From contig CM057147.1 of assembly GCA_029964075.1 (NCBI GenBank), positions 26,619,513 to 26,683,512 on the forward strand: 64,000 nucleotides of DNA, read 5' to 3'. This DNA is from Patiria pectinifera. Taxonomy: Eukaryota; Echinodermata; Asteroidea; Valvatida; Asterinidae. The notes under the pieces were generated by a model. That model saw nothing but the letters and a program-made list of their open reading frames with translations. It did not search any database and was not told where the DNA came from. The translations under genes and the position numbers were made by a program. Shown piece after piece: positions 11,201 to 26,200 of this stretch. Every line of letters starts with the position of its first letter. Positions within the stretch are counted from its first letter, which is position 1.

Positions 11201-14200
11201 AGCAATTTTTAAATGAGAATGAAGTTTATGTTCGAGAACCCGCATATATACATCTCTGCAAATAAAAGATCTGGAGTAAAAGAATAAAAAGAACAGCAGA
11301 AATTTCATACTGGATTTTATAGAATGTACATGTACATGTAAGTTTTTAGTTTGCTTGAACAATAGACACAATTTTTGTGACGAGTGATCATTTCAGTGTT
11401 GAAATTTACATTATGGCGTGAAAGTTCCCTTGCTGGTTAGTGCATTTATTGTTGAGATTGATTTGATTTCCTTTTTTTCTCACACAGGGCTTACTCAATG
11501 GTGGACTCGTCCCGAGTGTCAACGTTTGTCATATCCATCTTGCTCATCGTCTATGGGAGCTTCAGGTAAGCACTGCGTCCTGTAGGTTTGATTGCCCTTA
11601 TGCATACTCGCTAGAGGGCGCCACAGATGTTTTAGGCATTTGTGAAACTGTACCGCTGGCAGTCCATTCAGTGTGATTTGGAAGATTTAGAAGATGTTGG
11701 TTTCGGCCCTTGCATCTGAGCTATTGGCCCCATGTCTTGACCTCGATGACCTTTGAAAATAAAAAATATAAAGCTTTTCTTTTGTCAAGTCAAAGACTTG
11801 GGATACAGACGACTAAGGTTCTCAGTTCAACCCTGGACAGACCTCAAAATCAAGGAAAGTTCACTGAATAAAAAGTCGGTCAAGCTTTGTCCTGTATTCA
11901 TCAACTACAGGTGCTGTAGTGTGATAATGCCCCGAGGTATCCTGCGGTTTGCTAACTAATCCCACAAGGGCTGCGAACATAATTTACATATGGCCAGGAT
12001 CCTAAAAACAAAATGGATAAAATGCAAAATTGACAGCCAGGATCCTAAAAAAAATTGGAAACTTAATTTTTTTAGGGGGGGGGGGGTGGAGGGTAACATT
12101 GCACTTTTTATTAGAGAGCAACACAATATTTAAAAAAAAAGATTTCTGAGGAAGACAGTTGTGCACACGCTGAAAAATGCAAGCATGGCCAAAGGCATAA
12201 GAGTTGGCCAGAACGACAGGTGTTTGGCCCTCTGTGTGCTTTGTTGAATAAGCTGTCACTTTGTCCAGTAGTTACCGGTAACTGTATGCGTGCTACGAAC
12301 TGATGCCTTGGCTCCAAACAATATTGTAGCACTCGAGTCCAGGATTTGGACTCGAGTCCGTATCTAGACCTCACGTCACAATTTGGGTAACTTGGACTTG
12401 ATTTGAATTCAGCAAAAGACTCAGACTCGGACTTGGACTCGGACTTGGACTCGGACTTGGACTCGACCATCATGACTCGGACTTGACGCTAATGAATCGT
12501 GTGTATAACTTGAGACTCAGCTCAGACTTGACTCGGGTGACTCGAGACTCGGACTTGGACTCGACTCAAATGACTCGACTACAACGCTGGCCCATAATGG
12601 TGCGTGCTGGAGATGGCCATTGGATATCTTGGCTGATTAATTTGGCTTTGTTTTATTTCCATCTAAATCAGCCTTTTTCGTAAGTTGGGTAGAATGCATT
12701 GTCCTGATGCCTTTTGTTACCATTTAAACCTTAATTTAAAAAAAAAATCATAAACTTGGGATTGAAAAGTGTTTTTAAGTTTGTTAAAAAATAGTTTGTA
12801 AATTCACAATTCCCCATAGACTTTGTACACATTCTTCTCTTGTGTGTACCGACAAAGTACCCGTACTGCTACCGATATCTTGTTATTGAATAAGACTTGA
12901 AACTTTGTAAGGTCAAGGATAAGTTATTGTACTCAAGGAAGATTTTTTAAAAATAATGAAGGTTAATTACTGACTGTAGGGTTCTAGGATCCTGTACCGG
13001 TGCCAATTTGATGGAAAGAGCCACTTCAAAGTCTTGGTAAATGGGGTGGAGGGGATTCCACAAACGTTAATGTAATACAACCTTACCTTGAGAGAAACTG
13101 AGGAAGTGCAATATCCTTGTAAGAAGTATTACATTTCCTTGAGGTCAAAACATCAATACACGAGGCTGCCCTTGTAAGTTGTCTGAGAGCTACTGTGGGA
13201 CCAAGGTTGTTATGCGAAGGTTAATGACGGAGGTTAGTAATCATGGGCAGTACACGGTGGGAGGTTGTGGCCTCGATTTCTGCTACAGCTTACCGTTTGA
13301 AGTGAGCAGTCGCTCTGGAATTTCCTGGAGAGACAGGATTAATGTCTGGTGCCGGATTCACAAGAGAGGCTACGCTGCGCTGCTGAGTGGAATGGGTTTC
13401 ATGGGCTGCATCTGCTTCATGTACATAACGTGTACATGATGTACGTATGTGTAGTGTTGGCACAGCATGTTACAACATATATATTAACCCCTGGCTCATC
13501 TGGACTGTATTAAAGGGAAGATACAACATTGGCAAACATCAAAAAACGAAATGATCAAATTATCACGAAATACCTTACTGAATTGTTAGGGATTGACAGT
13601 CTAAAGCATCCTGTAAAATCGTGGCTGCTGGTGTGCTGACATTTTCAAGAAAAATTGTATTTTTCCAACGCTGGTCGGCCGACCAGCGTTGGAAAACACT
13701 GGCTTTTTTAAAAACTGTTCCTATTTTTTCATATTTAGTGATTCCGCATTTTCTTTGCATTAGATTACACACCTGTGAAGGGGTACAAGCCTGCTAGAGT
13801 GATTCTTTGACCTTACAATTCCCCCAAAGTCTTTACGTTTCTCCGTTTCATCTTAAGTGGGGTCGGGGAACCAGACTACAAGAACATGATAGGTTTTCTT
13901 GGTTTTTCCAGCATCTACAAGCCCAAAATGTGAAACATGTCAGTTCAACAATATTTTCTATAACATACTACAGTAGATTCCCGTTATAGCGCTCTCAAAG
14001 GGACCGAGCTGAACCAAGCGTTATAACCGCACAGCGCTGTAACCGACGTACATGTACATGTACAAATACATGTGCACATGTACATGTACTGTATAAAATA
14101 CATGTATGTACATGCATGTACATGTATGATGAATGTGCGGGTCGGACTATACATCATGTAACATGTATTAAAAGCCTGTGATTCTTCTGTTGGACACCTC

Positions 14201-17200
14201 CATCAAAATCATATTGTTCGTTTCAAAATGGGGAGAATGAATTCTGTTGCCATATACACAAAATAATGAAACATTTCTGTTTATAAAGTCGAATAAAACA
14301 GTTGAGAAAATCATGGAATCTACGGAGTTATTTTTAAATTTGAAAATATGAAAGTTTACAAAACATGTATAACCTATAACTGAACAGAATGATTTTAGTT
14401 GAACATTGGAACAATTTTGAGGGCCGAATGTGTCGCTTAACCAACGCAAAAAAAATCTACGAAAAAAAATCTACGAAGTCTTGAACGACCCTGGAGCAGA
14501 CCGACTACGGTTGATTTTTTCCTGAGCTGCTTTATACTCGGGCAGCTAGCATTTCATGCCGGTATTTTCATCTTCCAACTTCACCAAAAACATCTCAAAT
14601 TAACTGTTACAACATTAACATGGAAAACTTTAAACATTTAAAATGATTTTACAAACGAATCTGGAAAACGTTATCTCTACTTCTCTCTTGCAGCGACGAA
14701 TCAGAAAACCGTACAACCTAAGCTTCATGCACACACAACACAATCACACTGTATGCAAAACGCATACACGTGCTCGTGGCTCGACTGCGCTGGGCGGAAG
14801 TTGCGCTATGAGCATGTGGCCTCCATTTCAGGCGCTCATTCATGCAGCAAGAATACAGTGTGGCTGAGAAGTGTAAAGTCGGCCTTACAATATGAGTGTA
14901 CAAATGTACAACACAGTGTGCAGAAGGCTAGTCACTGACCACGTATAGTTATTGCATTGTAAAAGGGTTTTCGTTTTTTTGCTGAAGTCAAACTGCGACA
15001 CGTATACATTGAACCAGACGGACATGTTACGTTTTTTTCACATCCCGCCCAAAACATGAGATTAATAATCACTGAAACAATTTGTTGAAAAAAAATCATG
15101 GGTTTCGGACAAACTGTTCTAAACTTTCTTGGATCTAAAACTTAATTGGAGACATAAAAAACCATGGGTGGACACAATCATGGAAAGAACTTTCAAGACT
15201 AGAGTTTGAAAATAATGCACAAACAACTGAACACTGAGTTGTAGCATGGAGGAAGGTTGTAGATTGGTCACTGTTTCGGAGGGTGACACAAAAAGTCCGT
15301 CACCGTCTGTACCCGGACCCGTTGGATATGCCCTGAACACTACATGCATATCGGCACGTACATGTACAGTATGTACATGTACCGTACGTACACCCACTGT
15401 GTGTGTGACGATGGACTGCATTGTACATGTACATCTAGTGTGTGCAACCACGTGGTGTTAGTGGGCAGACCGCGCCGCTCCTTGCGGTTTTCATCAAATC
15501 TGCGAAGAATCTGACACTCCAAGGTGAATAGCGTTATAACAGGAATCATTTTACATGTTTTATATTGTTCCTGGGTCTTAAAATAGTGAGCGCTATATCC
15601 CAGCGTTATGGGAGCGCTGTAACCGCAGGAATATGTACACAATGAATGGGAACGCAGTCGGGGAAATGAAAAATGAGCGTTATATCGGCAGGAGCGTTAT
15701 ATCAGGGCGCGCTGTAACGGGAATCTACTGTAATCCTCCAAATCCATTTATTTCTGAAAATTGAAGCAAAAGCAAATGTTGTACATTCCCTTTAAGACAT
15801 TTCAGCGTGCTCCCCTGCAAGTATTCAGGTCTATTTTTTTTTTGAAAATAGCCAATTCAAATGTAACATTCTCTGCACTGTCAGATGTTTTGTACCCAGG
15901 TATTACCTGGTTGGGGAATTTGGGGCAAGTATTTGAGTAACAATTTAATCTTGTACCTAAGAACACATGTACGTGTATGCATAGCTGCATCTGAAAATTG
16001 TGCACTGAAATTGCAGAGTATTCTAACTTATCAATAGCCAATTCAAATGTAACATTAATCACGATAATCACAGCAACTATTGTTGTAAAACAAATGTATT
16101 AGGCCTATCAAATGCACTATCAAGTTCAATTATATTTCATTCACAGCTCTGGAGAATCTAAACCTGATGATTTCCTTTGTCATTTTGTTTTTCATAAAAT
16201 GTTGAACTTATACTTTATGCGTAATCTTTCTTGATATTACCGATTCATACTGCAAATACATGCAAATGAACACATTTGGTTTCATCTGTGCCGTGAAATG
16301 TGGTTGCCCAGTTGTATTCAAGAACTGACTGTTTTGTGTTATTTTGCTTGCTATAACTGGTCCAGATTGCAAATAAATGAATAATGGTTTGTACAAGAAT
16401 TTACAAATAACGGTGTGCGCTCAGCTGCGCCCGTGAAATCTGGCCGTCCCAGTTTTAATGAGCAGCGCGACCAGCATTGGCCTTCTGTACTCGGTGATGC
16501 ACGTCTCAACATGCAAAGTTCTATGGAGGTCACATCACTAAACCATGCATTCTGCATAGTAAATTAGCAGTCATACATTGTATGTTTATGGGAGAATTTA
16601 TACAAGTTGCACCCATTACAAGTAAAGTGCATTCAATGTATATTACACACACGTACTTTGACTAGTCAATAAAAATAAAAGTACAACCACTGTACAGTGT
16701 ACTACATGTAGCACCAGTACATGTGTGTATATTTCTACATATGGCATGGATTATGTACTTTTTGGAATGAAGTGAAATAAAAATTTTAATGCAGACTTGC
16801 AGCTAATACTGTACGTTGCGCTGTTACATTGTATTTATAATGGGAGTCAACTTAAACAAATTTTTTAGGTTGATTGCTTTTGAAACGATTTGAGTGCTTT
16901 TCGAAATTAAAGATGTATTATCTACCGGTATTGTAGCCATGTGTGCTTTTTGAATAAATGTACCGGTACACATTGAGTTTTACATGGACAAATTTCAGCC
17001 TAAACAAACTTCAAATCTTGCAATTTCTACTTACTTTTGTAAAAGCAAAGCATTGAGATACTCTTGGGGGTTTGTTGATACATTAATTTAAAAATTCTAA
17101 TCTTTTTTTTTTTCTGGAAAACTCAGGACGCCTCTTGAGAATGCCTCTGAAGGTTCAGGATCTAACCAATTTATACCTGTTTATTTCCAAACAATTGGAA

Positions 17201-20200
17201 ATCTAGGTTATCGTGCTCTATTTGCTATGTAATTTAGGAACTTCAGTCATCATTTCACGCAGTGTGTGGGAAGAAAGGATGAATATTTGATGTGTGCTCT
17301 TTCAGAGAGTGCACGCACACAGAGAGTGTACCTCTACTAAACACGCACACATTTTTTTAAAATGTGCAATGTACACTATGCTCAAGTTACGGCCATCTTG
17401 GTATAATCTAACAGTCCCTTGCGACTAAATCCGTGCAACCGCATAGAGCACAGATCCATCTTTTTCAGTGGCTTTATGCTACAAAAGGCAATACATGTAT
17501 CCGTTTACAATGAAAGATAATCATACGGTAGGTGATACTCATTTGTAGTAATTGTACAGATGTAGATTATATGGCTACAGGTTGCATTGTATTAATTTTA
17601 GTTATTTTGTATTTTTTTTATTATATTAATTTAATTATTTAATCTACTGGTATCTATATATTTATTTATTAAATAAGTATTTTTTTCTTCTGACTGGATT
17701 GGTCTTCAGACTTTATAATTGCCATCTGTGCGATATTTACTCCCACACTGATAATTTAAAATACCAGATTTTAGTTTGGAAAAATATGGCATTAATTACA
17801 CAATCACAGAAAAAAAATTAGTAAAAGAAAAAATATTATTGAAAATGTTTCTGCCAGCAGAATGTGAAATGTTTTTTTCATGGCAACTGATATTCATACA
17901 TTTATAAGCAGTGTTTAAACATGTACAAATTATGTATATTGCTAATTTCAACTAATACATACCGCCCCCCCCCCATTATATAAAAATCTCAACATATGGT
18001 CAATTTCAACCAATAATAATTTGTAAAAAAAAAATTAACAGATGACTAACAAAATTATTTTCTTTAGTGGTGCACTTTGGAAAATTGCCATGTTTTTCCG
18101 AATAACATATTTTTAACTGGTTGCATTTTAAATACTAAAATAATAATTGTAATCATAATTTTCAATGATATTATGTATTGCCTAAACCACCATAAAGTAA
18201 TCCCCCAAATTGTGCACATGTTGTACACCATATGGTTTTGTAATTTATCCAAAAAGAATGAATTCAATTTAGTAACTCATTCCAAAACAATGTTCTTTTT
18301 ATTTGTTTAATTTAATTAAGCAGAGAAATCCCTAGAAAGTCAGCAACGACAGTTTCATCTCAGGAGACATCGAAAGGTTATCCGAATGGGAACGTTGGTT
18401 TGATTAGACGTAGACATTGGGCAGTAACCTCCCAGATTTCAACAGGGCTGTAGCGTCAGCTTATTGAAATAAAAAAAAAAAATCCCTGATTGAAATGCAA
18501 GTCCTTGCAATCCTGCCTGTGAGGCCTGCATCCGCACAATGAGTGACATTCACTGAAGCAATTTTATTTGCGAAGATGCCTGAGAATTGTGGCTAGTCTA
18601 ACAGGCTATAAAGTAGACTTGAAATCAAATAGGTAATTGGCCGGTTGTACATGTAGTTCGCGCATCGGCGTGGACAGATACAGCATACCATCCCAGGGTA
18701 TACGTGTAGTGTGCGGTATTGCACTAACTTTCGGGGATGCTCTGTGCATCCACGGCCCAGTCATCATTGGCCCTCTGTATGGAAACGCATGCAATTCGCT
18801 GGGCGCATACATGAATATCCGTCTGAAATCATATTAGTCAAGTCGTTAGACACGTCAAGGCTGGCAAGTGATAAACACAATACACAGCTCCGTGCTTAGT
18901 ACATGTTGGAGGAACTGACAGACAAAACACGACTGTCTAGCGACTTGTCCTCGTCTAGCTAACGGTATAAAGGGTCTTTCACGTGATCTAAAATCTCCGT
19001 GTTGGACCTGGGTTTAACTGGAAGATTTGGAGAACCCCTAGCAAGAATCCAACATGGGTTCAGCGCTCTACATGTACACGTACATGAGCAAAATTCAACC
19101 TTTGTTAAGACCAAGGTTGAAAATCTTTAGAAAATCCAAAGTCTACATGTACCGGTACCTGTACATGTATACACATCTGACCCATGTACAGTCGAGTCTC
19201 GTTAATACAAACTCGTTCGGACCTAGCCAAATTGTTTGTTATATCAGAATTTTGTATCAAGAGGAACATCAGTCCCATTCATTGTGCACATAAATGCACA
19301 GTCGGGACCATGGCCTTACGTTTGTTATAACCAGGATTTTGTATTAACAGAGTTTTTACTAACGAGAGTCGACTGTACATGCGTTTGTTTATGGTGTAAA
19401 TCGAGGACACACACGTGCAACATCATCAATGAATCGAGGACAGGAGCCAAATCGAGGACTCCTCGGTAAGAAGACGTGTACAAAACCAATGAGAGCTGTT
19501 GCAAACAAGAGTATAAACAAAGGAAACAATAGTGTGAAAAGGTCTTAAGTATGGAAATGTTCCTGACCTGAATGGTCCAACTCAGCATTTTCCAAATTAT
19601 TACCAAAAACAAAACTGACGGCCCTGTCGTTAGTATTTAACTTTGAATAGAAATGATAATGTGCCTGTAGAGCACACTGTGAAATACATGTACTTCTGCC
19701 CAGAATGCTTTCTTCTTTTGTAGAAAATAGTGTATGTACTGGTACATGTGTGAGCCTTGCACACTCCTTTGGGATTCATGGTTGTTTACATGACACTTGT
19801 TTTGCTCAGCTTGTTCCCATATCTCTCCTGAGGCTAGGGGTGCTCTCCAGTTTTTCACTTGTAAATGTACCTTCAGGTAACAGTATAGCCATACAAGCGC
19901 AGCTGCATGCAGATTACCAATTTGCCGCGCTGCAATGCATTTTCTGTTCTTTTTGGTGTTCCATACTTCATTTTATCATGCATCCATGTACGTGTAGGTA
20001 CATACATACATGTACCATGTACACTGTATTTTGTCATTCACCCTGTACAATGCCAGAAGTAAAAAGAAAGTACCGTTCTTGAATAAATTTGAAATTGGAA
20101 CATTTTAAAAATGCACGCCCACGGGTACATGTGGTAAGTTTTCAAAGAAATGCATGACAACAGGAAGGGTCCAACTCCACAATTTTAGCTAAATCGTTTA

Positions 20201-23200
20201 GTCCCAGCACGTTATTGCTGAAGCGCTTCCTTTTGCATAAAAAGGGCCAAAATCCACACTCCAAAATTTTTATTTTTAGGTTAGGGGAGCTACTACTATA
20301 ACTCCAGCCCAACGTTTTTGATTTTTGCAATTGACTGAAAAGCAGTACATCTGAAACTAAGACCCAATCCGAAACGGGGGTTTTGTCAGTGGCTACGGCT
20401 GCAGCTACAAATATCACGTGAGGATCGTGATGGCGCGCGGTTGAGCGTCCAATTAGCCAGGCTGTCGTACGTGGCTGGCCCGCCTGCCTTTATACCCGAG
20501 TCGATCCGGTTGAGCTACTCGAACGCACCCAATATATTATTTTGATGATGTAGATACATGTACATGTGCTTGGATATTGGGAAGTAGATGTACATGTACA
20601 TGTTGTAGCTATGGTTTGTGTCTCATGACCAGACAGTCTGGGGTTCAAATCCAGCTGTGGACCACGTGTTGTGCCCTTGGGCAAGCCACTTCACCGCACT
20701 TGCTTTTTACCACCCATGAGTTTTGGGTACTGGCATTAGCTGGGGAGTAACCTTCATTCAGCCAACATCCCATCCAGGAGGAATAGAAGTATTCTCAGTC
20801 ATTTTACACCAAGGAATCTAAAGATAAACACTGGCATGATGAACTCTATTGCCTCAAGAAAAACCTGGACTTACTTTTAAATCAAATTTGGAGTAACTGT
20901 CAGGTACTTTATTCACTATTATCTTTCCATTGCTAAATAGGCAGCAAAATCTTGACAATCATCTACTGCACTTATTACCCAAGACTGTATCTCCCCGTGA
21001 AACACTTTGTTTGAATACGTCCACAACTCTGGAGGCGTAATGTCCATTTCTAGGGAAATCGCTTATAAAAAATCTCCACCTGCGGTTAAACTCTTGAGAG
21101 ACTTTCTTTTTAAAGCCGTGAAGTGATCAGTGTCTTCGTAGATGGGATTTGACCACGGAAGGAAACAAGAGTGTAAACCAGTGCTGCGTGGGTAACTGTG
21201 CCAAGGCTTGCCAAGGGATGATAGTCTTAACATCCTGACTGACGATGACATGATCATCATCTGGCCAGGCCACAATGAAATCATGTATCTCCCCAACCAA
21301 TCTACTAAAAAAAATTTACAAAATTTGTACACATTGAAGAAACTTAATGCGAATCACAATTTTTGCAAGCTTTGGTTTTAATTTCGTTTATAAATATGTT
21401 CCATTTTAGAAAGTTGCAAGCATGATAGCTTGTTTTTATTAAAAGTCCAAAGTGCATAACCATTGATATAATCAGAGTATTATTTAAGGGGAAAAAATAT
21501 GGTTTCCCAAAGTTTGTCTAGTCTTGAGGGGTATCGGTATCTTACTGGAAGTGGAAGTGTTCAAGTAATACATTTGTTTTGTATGTGGAGACATGCACCT
21601 TTACATTGATAATTTAAAACAAAAAAGTGTGGTTTCCCTTTGCTTTCAAGGCTTCAGTGTATCACACAGTGAATGGCATACAGAAATTAAGTGGTGTTCT
21701 TTTCAATAACATTTCTGACAGCAATTACTATTTATAAGATGGAATTTGCGTCAGGGTGATGTACCGGTAAATCAATATTACTAGTACTATTAGACCAACT
21801 ACATACATACATTGGTTCTAACATTTCCTTTTGGTCAGAGAATTGTTGGCATTAAAAGATGGTATGTTCAATGGCATCCTGCTCTGACAAAAACCTGTGG
21901 TCAGATAGTGTTTGATTGTTCCCCTTTCAAAGAACTCACCTGGTCTGTGGTCATGCAGTGAACTTGGGGTCATTGGATGTCAGTAAAGGTCATGGTTCTC
22001 ATCACAGAGAGAGAGAGCCACTCTGACAGTGGCTGATTCACTATGAAATACCCCTTGCTGCTGATCAGGACTCTTGCCTGGTAGGGTTTAGCTCGGTTTC
22101 CGTTCCAAACAGCATGAGCCTGTTTGGGGTAAACGCCCAGCATTTGGGTTTCAAATTCAGTGAATGAATACACTCATGTACATGTATGTGGGGGGGGGGG
22201 GCATTGGGCACAGTTAGATTTGCAGACTTTTGAAAAATTTGTGTTCTTTTGAGATTTTACCAAAGTGACTTTGAGACTTTTTCTTCACTGGAGAATGTGA
22301 CTTGAGACTTGACGTTAATACAATTTGGATATCTGATTTGAGACTTGACCAGAGTGACTTGAGACTTGACCAGATTGACTTGAGACTTGACCAGAGTGAC
22401 TTGAGACTTGACTAGAGTGACGTGAGACTTGACCAGAGTGACTTGAGACTTGACCAGAGTTACTTGAGACTTGACCAGAGTGACTTGAGACTTGACCAGA
22501 GTGACTTGAGACTTGACCAGAGTGACTTGAGACTTGACCAGAGTGACTTGAGACTTGACCAAAGTGACTTGAGACTTGACCAGAGTGACTTGGGACTTGA
22601 CCAGAGTGACGTGAGACTTGACCACAGTGACTTGAGACTTGACCCCAGTGACTTGAGACTTGACCAGAGTGACTTGGGACTTGACCTGAGTGACTTGAGA
22701 CTTGAGACTTGACCAGAGTGACTTTAGACTTGACCAGAGTTAATTGAGACTTGACTGGAGTGACTTGAGACTTGACCGGAGTGACTTGAGACTTGACCAG
22801 AGTGACTTTAGACTTGACCAGAGTGACTTGAGACTTGACCAGAGTGACTTGAGACTTGACCAGAGTGACTTGAGACATGATCAGAGTGACATGAGACTTG
22901 ACACCTGACCAGAGTGATGTGCAACTTGACCAGGGTGGCTTGAGACTTGACCAAAGGTACTTGAGACTTCAGGAGAGTGACTTGAGGCTTGACCAGAGTG
23001 AATTTAGATTTTATCAGAGTACCGGTAATGCTAGACCTCTTCGGAATTACACAAGTCTTGGCCAGATTTTATTCAAAATGATTTGATGAATTTGGAGCCC
23101 TACAGAAGACACAAGACATTTACTGTGTTCACTTAATACATTTTCCTATTTTCTTTTTTGTTTGTTTAATATTTTAGGTCTTTAAACATGGACCAGGAGG

Positions 23201-26200
23201 AGAAGGAGAAGAATTTACGAGAAGACAAGGACCCTACCGCTCAGAGTCCAAACCCAAACGCACCAGTCGCAAGTGAAAATGGTAAGGCATCCCACTAAAA
23301 TATATCAGGATCTTGGGTCATTGCTCTCCCTGGCCAAAAATTATGCAGCAGGTGCTAAGGTAATGCTTGTGTGTATAAGGTTGCAAGCAGCACTTTAATG
23401 TGCACTACATAGCTACACTTTTTTTAGGAAACAAATAAACAGAGAGTATGTGCAAAATATATTGTAAATGTATGAATTTAAAAAAAGGGGGCAAAAAAAA
23501 GCCAGGAAAAAAAGGAAGTGGTCGGGACGGGAAACTGGTTTATCTTTTCACTTGGCCTTATATCAGGCAGGGTCAATGAATCTATCTAAATTTCAAATGT
23601 TTCAGTTTGATTTTACATGTATATTCATGCTAAAAATAAATGAATTTAAACTAAATAAAGCTCTTAGAAACTAAAACACGAAAAAATAAAAAGAGAGAGC
23701 CGCACGTTTTAATCCCAGCAGGACCCATTTTTCCTTCCTTGACAAATGTCCTAGGATCAAAACGTTAGGCCCTCTCACTTTTTTTTCTGATTTCTATATT
23801 ACAGGTCAATCCTGTTTAGTTAGAAGTTTGCAGCAATTGTATTCATTTTTGTAATAACAAGAACAGAAAACTGAGAATGTAAAGAAATGCAGTCGGTCGG
23901 ATTCACAATATTAATGGCCTTATTTTGTCACTTTATCACCGTGTTTGAGTCTCCGGAATTGATTTTTCATTGTGGACCCTGCCTTTAATGCAAACACTAT
24001 CACATGACAGCAGTACACAGTATAACACCTCATCAACAGATCCTGTGTCTTGATTGGCCGAGAGTGAGCCACATGTTATTCGTTGTCTCTCGCTATCTTG
24101 CTGTGCACAGCCAAAAAGACTATACGCATAGCAACCAAGAAGATACATGTACATAAAAAAAACCCCAGAATTTATACATTTGTAAAACAAATATTGACTG
24201 CTTTAACTCATGGAACATTCTATTTTCAGAATTCTATAGTAAAACTAACCTCCCTCAGCATTCTATATTTCACCTCAGGAAAAATGCTCCATGGATCACC
24301 TCGGGAGGCTATTTTTACTATGCCACTTGAAACAGTCAATATTTGTATAATATGTACTGCATTGTTCACTGCTGTCATGTGATAACGCAGTGCTGCACAC
24401 ATGTACACTGGCGTGCAAAAGTATTTACGCACCTGTTAAACAAATTGATTTTCTCTGTTTTGTCATGTAAACCAATAAAATATTTCAATAAAAGTCATAT
24501 CTGTGTCTTGGGTGGTTTATTTAATTCAAACAATTCATATTTCATTAAAACAATTAGCTTTTATGAGTCCAGAATGACGATTAATTTGACGTCACTAGTT
24601 TCTTCTGTGTACAAAGTCAATGGGGCATCACAAAATCCAAGATGGCGGCGCCCATAGAACGCAAAAAAATACAAAAAGTTAAGGCCAAGTAAAAGCTCCC
24701 CCAGCATTTATTACAGCTTGGCACCGCCAGCTCATTGATATTAACAGATTGGCAAGGATCTGATAATCCAGGCCATACCAAATCCACTGAAGAATTTGGA
24801 ACAAATTGGCTTGATTCCGTGGCCAAACTTGGCGATGGAGTTGCCTTTTCAGCTCATTCCACAAATTCTTCGGCGGATTGGCAGGTCAGGGCTTGGAGCT
24901 GGCTATTCCATTACCTGCAAACTCCCAGCTGCCCCCCATTTCTTGAATAAAATCTGGGGTTGAGTCGGCTAGATATTCTTCTGTAAACAAAGCGATATGT
25001 GGCTGTGCATTGCCCTGCTGAAATCGGAATTTCGGGCCGATCAAATCATGATCAAACAACGGGCAGAAGCGATTAGAATGTTCGCGGACAATCATCAACG
25101 AAACCACTCCACCAGCACGCTGCAGGTCACCGACGCCTGCTGATATGCCCAAGCGACCCTAGACCATTGTTCCCGAACCTCGTGCTTGCACAGAAAGTGC
25201 CACGCAGTCTTTTTATTTCCCGAAGACACACCTCTCTCCACAGCAGGCATGGACGCCCCTTTTTGTTGATCATTGACCTGACCTTTGAGTGGCATCTTGG
25301 GGCTTTCAGAAAGCATTCACATGCAAATTAACCATCCCTTATAAGGCCTGGGGATTCTAGTTTCAATATTTATGAAGGGTGACGACGATTTGACCTGCTA
25401 AATATTCATTTAACGGCCCGGAAAACAGCGCGCCTTTTCCCCCCATTGGTTTAAATGCCAGCGTAATGATATTCATGAGCTCATGAATACGTAATGAGGC
25501 AATTCAAGATGGCGGTTTAACGTTGTCGCGAAGTGGCGTCGCGAAGTGGCAAGTTTTATCCATGAAGGAAATGATGTTTAGTGTTAGAAAGTTGAATATT
25601 ACTGACTAAAATAATGACACAAGACACAGGTTTGAAAATGTATTGACCATCCATGATATTTTCAAGTCAAATTACAAGTTGAAAATCGTACAGCTGGTGC
25701 GTAAATACTTTTGCACGCTAGTGTACATTTCCACCACAGCTGCCTTCGTAGATTCGCAGTATTCCCTCCGATCTGTTTCCTCGCCGTCATCCTTGTTTAC
25801 TTGTGTCAGTGACAACTGACTTCCATTTTCACTTTGTATTTTAAACTAGTTGACAGTGCCTTGTTTTTGTGTAAATATTGTCACGGCTAGTAATTGCGTT
25901 ACAGGCAATATTGTCTACTCTTCCTGAATTTATTGCTGATGAATTGAAATTGAAGAATGTAATGCATTTTTGGGAAATTTTGTTTTGTACCCGGTACATT
26001 GTATTAAAATGTGCAAACAATTTTATGTTGCTCTCTATCAGATCAGTGTTTCAAGCACTTGCATACATGTAGAATACATTTTCTTTTGGCAGGATAAGCA
26101 TATCAAAAATCATGTTGACTATCTGAGTTTAAAAACAAGATTCTTGAATATTGTTTTTTTTTCATCGGAATATACAGCATTCACTGAGCTAAAAGTTCAT

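Larger units (their letters stand above)
2216..11487 (+). other. SPPL3: SPPL3 intron 1
   Basis: GTGAGT donor, CACACAG acceptor. The 9.3 kb hold an inverted repeat (2924-3126), two copies of a CTGCTTCCGG-ended repeat, two reverse copies of the TTAA element with the palindrome, a Harbinger-like element, and hAT-like elements at 8630-9172 and 9871-10240. Several G or C homopolymers (about 4431, 5000, 8157, 9114) are also present. Unassigned stretches hold no recognisable exon. Confidence 0.85.
13514..15791 (+). mobile_element. TTAA-flanked palindrome MITE, copy 3, split by an insertion
   Basis: TTAA at 13510-13513 and 15792-15795. The left part (13514-13970) carries the best-preserved palindrome at 13666-13693, a perfect 28-base inverted repeat centred on CGGCCG. 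The right part resumes at 15731. Removing the Tigger-like insertion restores the uninterrupted structure seen at 37801-38314. Confidence 0.8.
11566..23177 (+). other. SPPL3: SPPL3 intron 2
   Basis: 11.6 kb with a GTAAGC donor and ATTTTAG acceptor. It contains a GACTCGGACTTG-rich tract, a TTAA element interrupted by a Tigger-like insertion (13514-15791), a 187-bp Tigger-like MITE, a tRNA-related SINE-like segment and a large 21-bp minisatellite just before exon 3. Between about 15800 and 18900 the DNA is very AT-rich and I see nothing recognisable. Confidence 0.85.

Noticed and set aside
14643..15461. Overlapping Cys/His/Thr-rich frames around 14643-15461
   Set aside because: They follow ACATGT/GTACAT repeats inside a Tigger-like element; no transposase motif is visible.
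22257..22878. Long minus-strand frames with repeated SQVTLVK heptads
   Set aside because: Created by the 21-bp minisatellite. The same array is open in several frames on both strands, and no other coding signal exists.
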